Below, piece after piece: positions 61,270 through 64,000 of a DNA stretch of 64,000 nucleotides. Position 1 is the stretch's first letter. The number at the start of each line of letters is the position of its first letter. The stretch lies in the NCBI GenBank assembly GCA_051453625.1, contig JBOZIK010000001.1, positions 247,085,446 to 247,149,445 of the forward strand, in the 5' to 3' direction. Origin of the DNA: Welwitschia mirabilis (Eukaryota; Gnetophyta; Gnetopsida; Welwitschiales). The notes below the pieces were generated by a model. It had not been told where the DNA came from and did not search any database. It worked only from the letters and a program-made list of their open reading frames with translations. A program made the translations under genes and the position numbers.

Positions 61270-63834
61270 ATGGAATCCAATGGATATACCATGTTTCTTA
61301 TATTTGTTATCTCTTCTCTGTGTTTCTTCATATTATTTGGCATAAGTGTTGCAGATACGCCTACTAATTATATATTTAATTTAAATGGAAGAAACATAAA
61401 AGCTAGTACATTTAGCAAAGATACTTAAAATGTGTTAGATGATTTGGTGAAAGCCTCATCGTAAGCTATGAGTTCTGCAACATCAGAATTTGGAGAGAGC
61501 CCAAATATTGGCTATGGTTTTGTTTAGTGCATAGTGACACCACTTTTGAAAAAGGCTACAACTACTCTGTAGATGTTGCCTTTATGATTCAATAATATTA
61601 TGGATCTATAATAGGTGGATTGGTTTGGTTTAATGACTCTTTTCTGTGTATCCAAAATTTTAGTTTTTTTAGGCATCGTGACATTAGCCACAATCACTCT
61701 CTATATCTTATCAATACTCAAAAAATAAATTTTGTTAGAGAGTTGCTCCATGACTGTGTATAGTGACTACTTTTCAATTTGTTTGCCATTAACATCCAAT
61801 ATTCAAGTACTCTATTTTATTTACGCAAAATAATTCTATAGATCCCATCTTATTAGGCTTAGTGCAGTGTTGGAAGAGTCTTGCTATTGCCATTTGTCAA
61901 ACATTTTTTATTCATGTCTTAGATATGATTTATAAGAATTATAATAATCCCAGCATTAGATGAAGGACTGAAGGCCAAATATTAACTGCAAGTAGTATGG
62001 ATCGCTATGAAACCTACAAATTCTATAGGGAAGTTACTTATTCTCCTCCTCTATGCATGATAAATGTGTTACTATAATTGATTTAAATATGTATCTTTAG
62101 CAATCTATTGTGTAATTAGTTTTTGGTTTGTTATTTTTAGATCCACATAGAAATAATTTTCTATTAATCATTGGGCTTTTGGTGGCCTCTGTGTTGGTGT
62201 GGGTTGCTAGATTTTCCTCCTTACTTTTAAGAAATTAAAGAAGAAGAAAATGAAAGGAAATTTCACATTAGGGCAATATCAGACATCTAAATTTTCCATT
62301 TCAAATGGTTTGTATATGCAGTATCTGATTCAACTCTAACATTATTTTGTAAAATAGATATTTTAGAGTTAAAAGAAGAAGAATTAATGATTGACAATCA
62401 ATATGTCATTTAGCATGCAAGAGCTTATGGCTTCCACCAACAACTTTGACAATGATATAGATATTGGACGAGGGGGTTTTGGAGTAGTCTATAAGGTTGA
62501 CAAATCACCTTATGGTTTTAATGTTTTTAAAATAAATTGAACAAATAAATTTTAGTAGCATACTCAACTAAATTAGTTCTGCTATAGGGAATATTAGAAA
62601 ATAGAAGAGTGGTATCTATCAAGAAGCTTTTATTGAAATTAACATAAGGGGAGAAAGAATTCATAAACAAAATTTGGATAGTGGCAAATGTCCAACATAG
62701 AAGCCTCATAAACCTTATTGACTATTGTGTTGAAAAGTCTAAGAGAATATTAGTGTATGAGTATTTTTCCAAGAAAAGCCTTTACATGATTCTTTTTTAT
62801 GTGTTCTACTCTCTTATTCCAGAAATGTAGCATTTCAACTCTTTAAGTTACCATTTAATTTTTTTTATTTATTGCAAATTCAAATAATAGAGAAGTGCTC
62901 GACTGGAACAAATGTTATAACATAATTCTTAGGATCACTAAAGGATTCTTGTACTTGCAAAAGTGTAGAAACCTAAAAATCATTCATTAAGACATTAAAG
63001 CAAGAAAAATTTTGTTGAATAATGACTTCAATCCTAAAATTGCTGATTTTGAATTGGCTCAACTCTTCAGTTAAGATGAGTCTCACATTTTAACAAGAGT
63101 GATGGGTACATTTAAGTTAAATAGACTTAAATACATAGGATTTTGGAATCTTTTATTTAATAACATCTATAATTTAACTGCTACTTTTTCCTTTTCGTTT
63201 AGTGGGTACATGGCATCAGAATATGCAATGCAAGATCAGATTTCTATCAAATTAGATGTATATATCTTTGGCATTTTTCTCATAGAATTATGAGTAAAAA
63301 AAGGAGTAATGGAGTTGATATAACCATGAATAAGCAAGCCTTGTAGGATGAGTAAGGATGATCATAGTTTCCAGATAGGTCATTCATATTTGATTGAAAA
63401 GAGACTGAAAATGTAAGGTTGTTTTGAACATATGATGCTTATATTAGTAAGGAAATATTGCAGACATAGTGGACGAGGCTCTGAGAGAAAGATAAAATAA
63501 TTTGAAAGAGGTTATTCAAGCAATCCATGTAGCATTTTTATACACTCAGAAAAATGTATGCTTGAGATCACCAATGTCTTCTATTCCTTTAATGCTCTTA
63601 AGTGCTTCAGTAACCCTCTCATATCTAATAAAGCCTACATTTGCTATTAGTAATCAAAGTTCTAGTTATGTCTCTAATTATAAAAATCAGTCATTGCCAA
63701 GTAGATGTATTGGAAGAATTAGAACTAAAGGAGGATTTACTTATAGCCTAATTTTGTGCAATTCCAATACTCAACAATTTAACATCTTTTTTTACAATTT
63801 TCAAACGTTCTACTCATCTTTGATCACCCCCTAA
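61270..63834 (+). pseudogene. Cysteine-rich (DUF26) receptor-like kinase pseudogene
   Basis: Remains of a plasma-membrane Ser/Thr kinase of the plant CRK family. The start at 61270 gives a signal peptide (MFLIFVISSLCFFILF, then GISVADTP). The ectodomain shows the first DUF26 unit (LDDLVKASS, stop, SEFGESPNIGYGFV, stop) and the end of the second (SSMDRYETYKFYR, about 61991-62030, like R-Y-E-x-Y-x-F-Y). After a plausible acceptor at 62139-62140 comes a membrane segment (FLLIIGLLVASVLVWVARF). The kinase has ELMASTNNFDNDIDIGRGGF, then GVVYK (P-loop intact, 62466-62495), an intron with GT...AG at 62496-62587, VVSIKKL (VAIK Lys kept) and RILVYEYF. HRD reads H-stop-D (62985-62993), DFG reads DFE (63045-63053) and the helix-C Glu is Lys. 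A further intron 63113-63202 has lost its donor G. MASEYAMQDQISIKLDVYIF and a C-terminal lobe (IHVAFLYTQKNV, MSSIPLMLLSASVTL) follow. At least six in-frame stops: dead. Confidence 0.85.
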
Positions 63835-63835
63835 A

Positions 63836-64000
63836 GGTTTTTTAAATAGTACTTTTTAAATGTTCTTTTACTCTATCAAGAAAATCATATACTTCAGGGG
63901 GGTAGTAGTTAAGGCTATGTGGCATGGTCTATTCCTTGTGCCTAAATCTAATTCTATTACCTAACTAATAGCTCATGTAGTAATCTCATATTTATTTTTT
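63836..64000. other. No recognised feature
   Basis: AT-rich sequence after the kinase pseudogene to the window edge. Confidence 0.5.

Noticed and set aside
1-64000. CRISPR arrays, phage genes, tRNA/rRNA genes, telomere repeats, defence or biosynthetic clusters
   Set aside because: None seen. The content is eukaryotic plant repeat DNA, and no new multi-gene system can be supported from the sequence.

Overview
This window is a block of AT-rich (roughly three quarters A+T by eye), CpG-poor plant nuclear DNA made almost entirely of old transposable-element remains. A flowering-plant origin is suggested by Athila-like Ty3/gypsy and SIRE-like Ty1/copia LTR retrotransposons, plant L1-type LINEs with a DUF4283 ORF1, a plastid atpA fragment inserted in nuclear DNA, and the intron-split remains of a DUF26 (cysteine-rich) receptor-like kinase. 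I cannot name the species. No intact protein-coding gene is present. The short open frames are pieces of decayed elements or chance.

Layout. 1-5 kb: a plus-strand L1-type LINE recognisable piece by piece (ORF1, endonuclease, reverse transcriptase, terminal finger). 5.9-7.3 kb: reverse transcriptase of a second LINE on the minus strand, next to an unidentified coding-like patch at 7.9-8.1 kb. 8.1-24.2 kb: mostly unrecognised AT-rich sequence with a (TC)n microsatellite at 14.9 kb, small duplications and one SINE-like head. 24.2-24.4 kb: plastid atpA fragment. 24,750-36,061: element A, a minus-strand Athila-like Ty3/gypsy element with both LTRs. 36,087-43,219: element B, a plus-strand SIRE-like Ty1/copia element with both LTRs and a TTAAT target-site duplication, starting only 25 bp after A. 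43.2-47.6 kb: unassigned sequence with two SINE-like units. 47,618-53,760: element C, a relative of A on the minus strand that has lost its integrase and most of one LTR. 53.8-59.4 kb: unassigned sequence with a nine-copy minisatellite and a nested two-level tandem repeat. 59.4-59.8 kb: CACTA-like subterminal repeats. 61.3-63.8 kb: the receptor-kinase pseudogene.

Decay pattern. Most damage looks like C-to-T and G-to-A change: LTR ends went from TG to TA, primer-binding sites lost their CG pairs, and catalytic Asp codons became Asn (copia YVDD reads YVNN; protease Asp is Asn in A and C). This fits long methylation-driven deamination of silenced elements. The elements do not form a working system together.

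Most unusual signal. A roughly 40-bp imperfect palindrome centred on TGTCATGGGGATGACA recurs about 13 times, only in gypsy elements A and C: upstream of the LTR TATA box, in the leader, in the protease-RT spacer and in the 3' region. Separately, two 100-N gaps are flanked by exactly 52-bp identical ends, which is an assembly artefact rather than biology.
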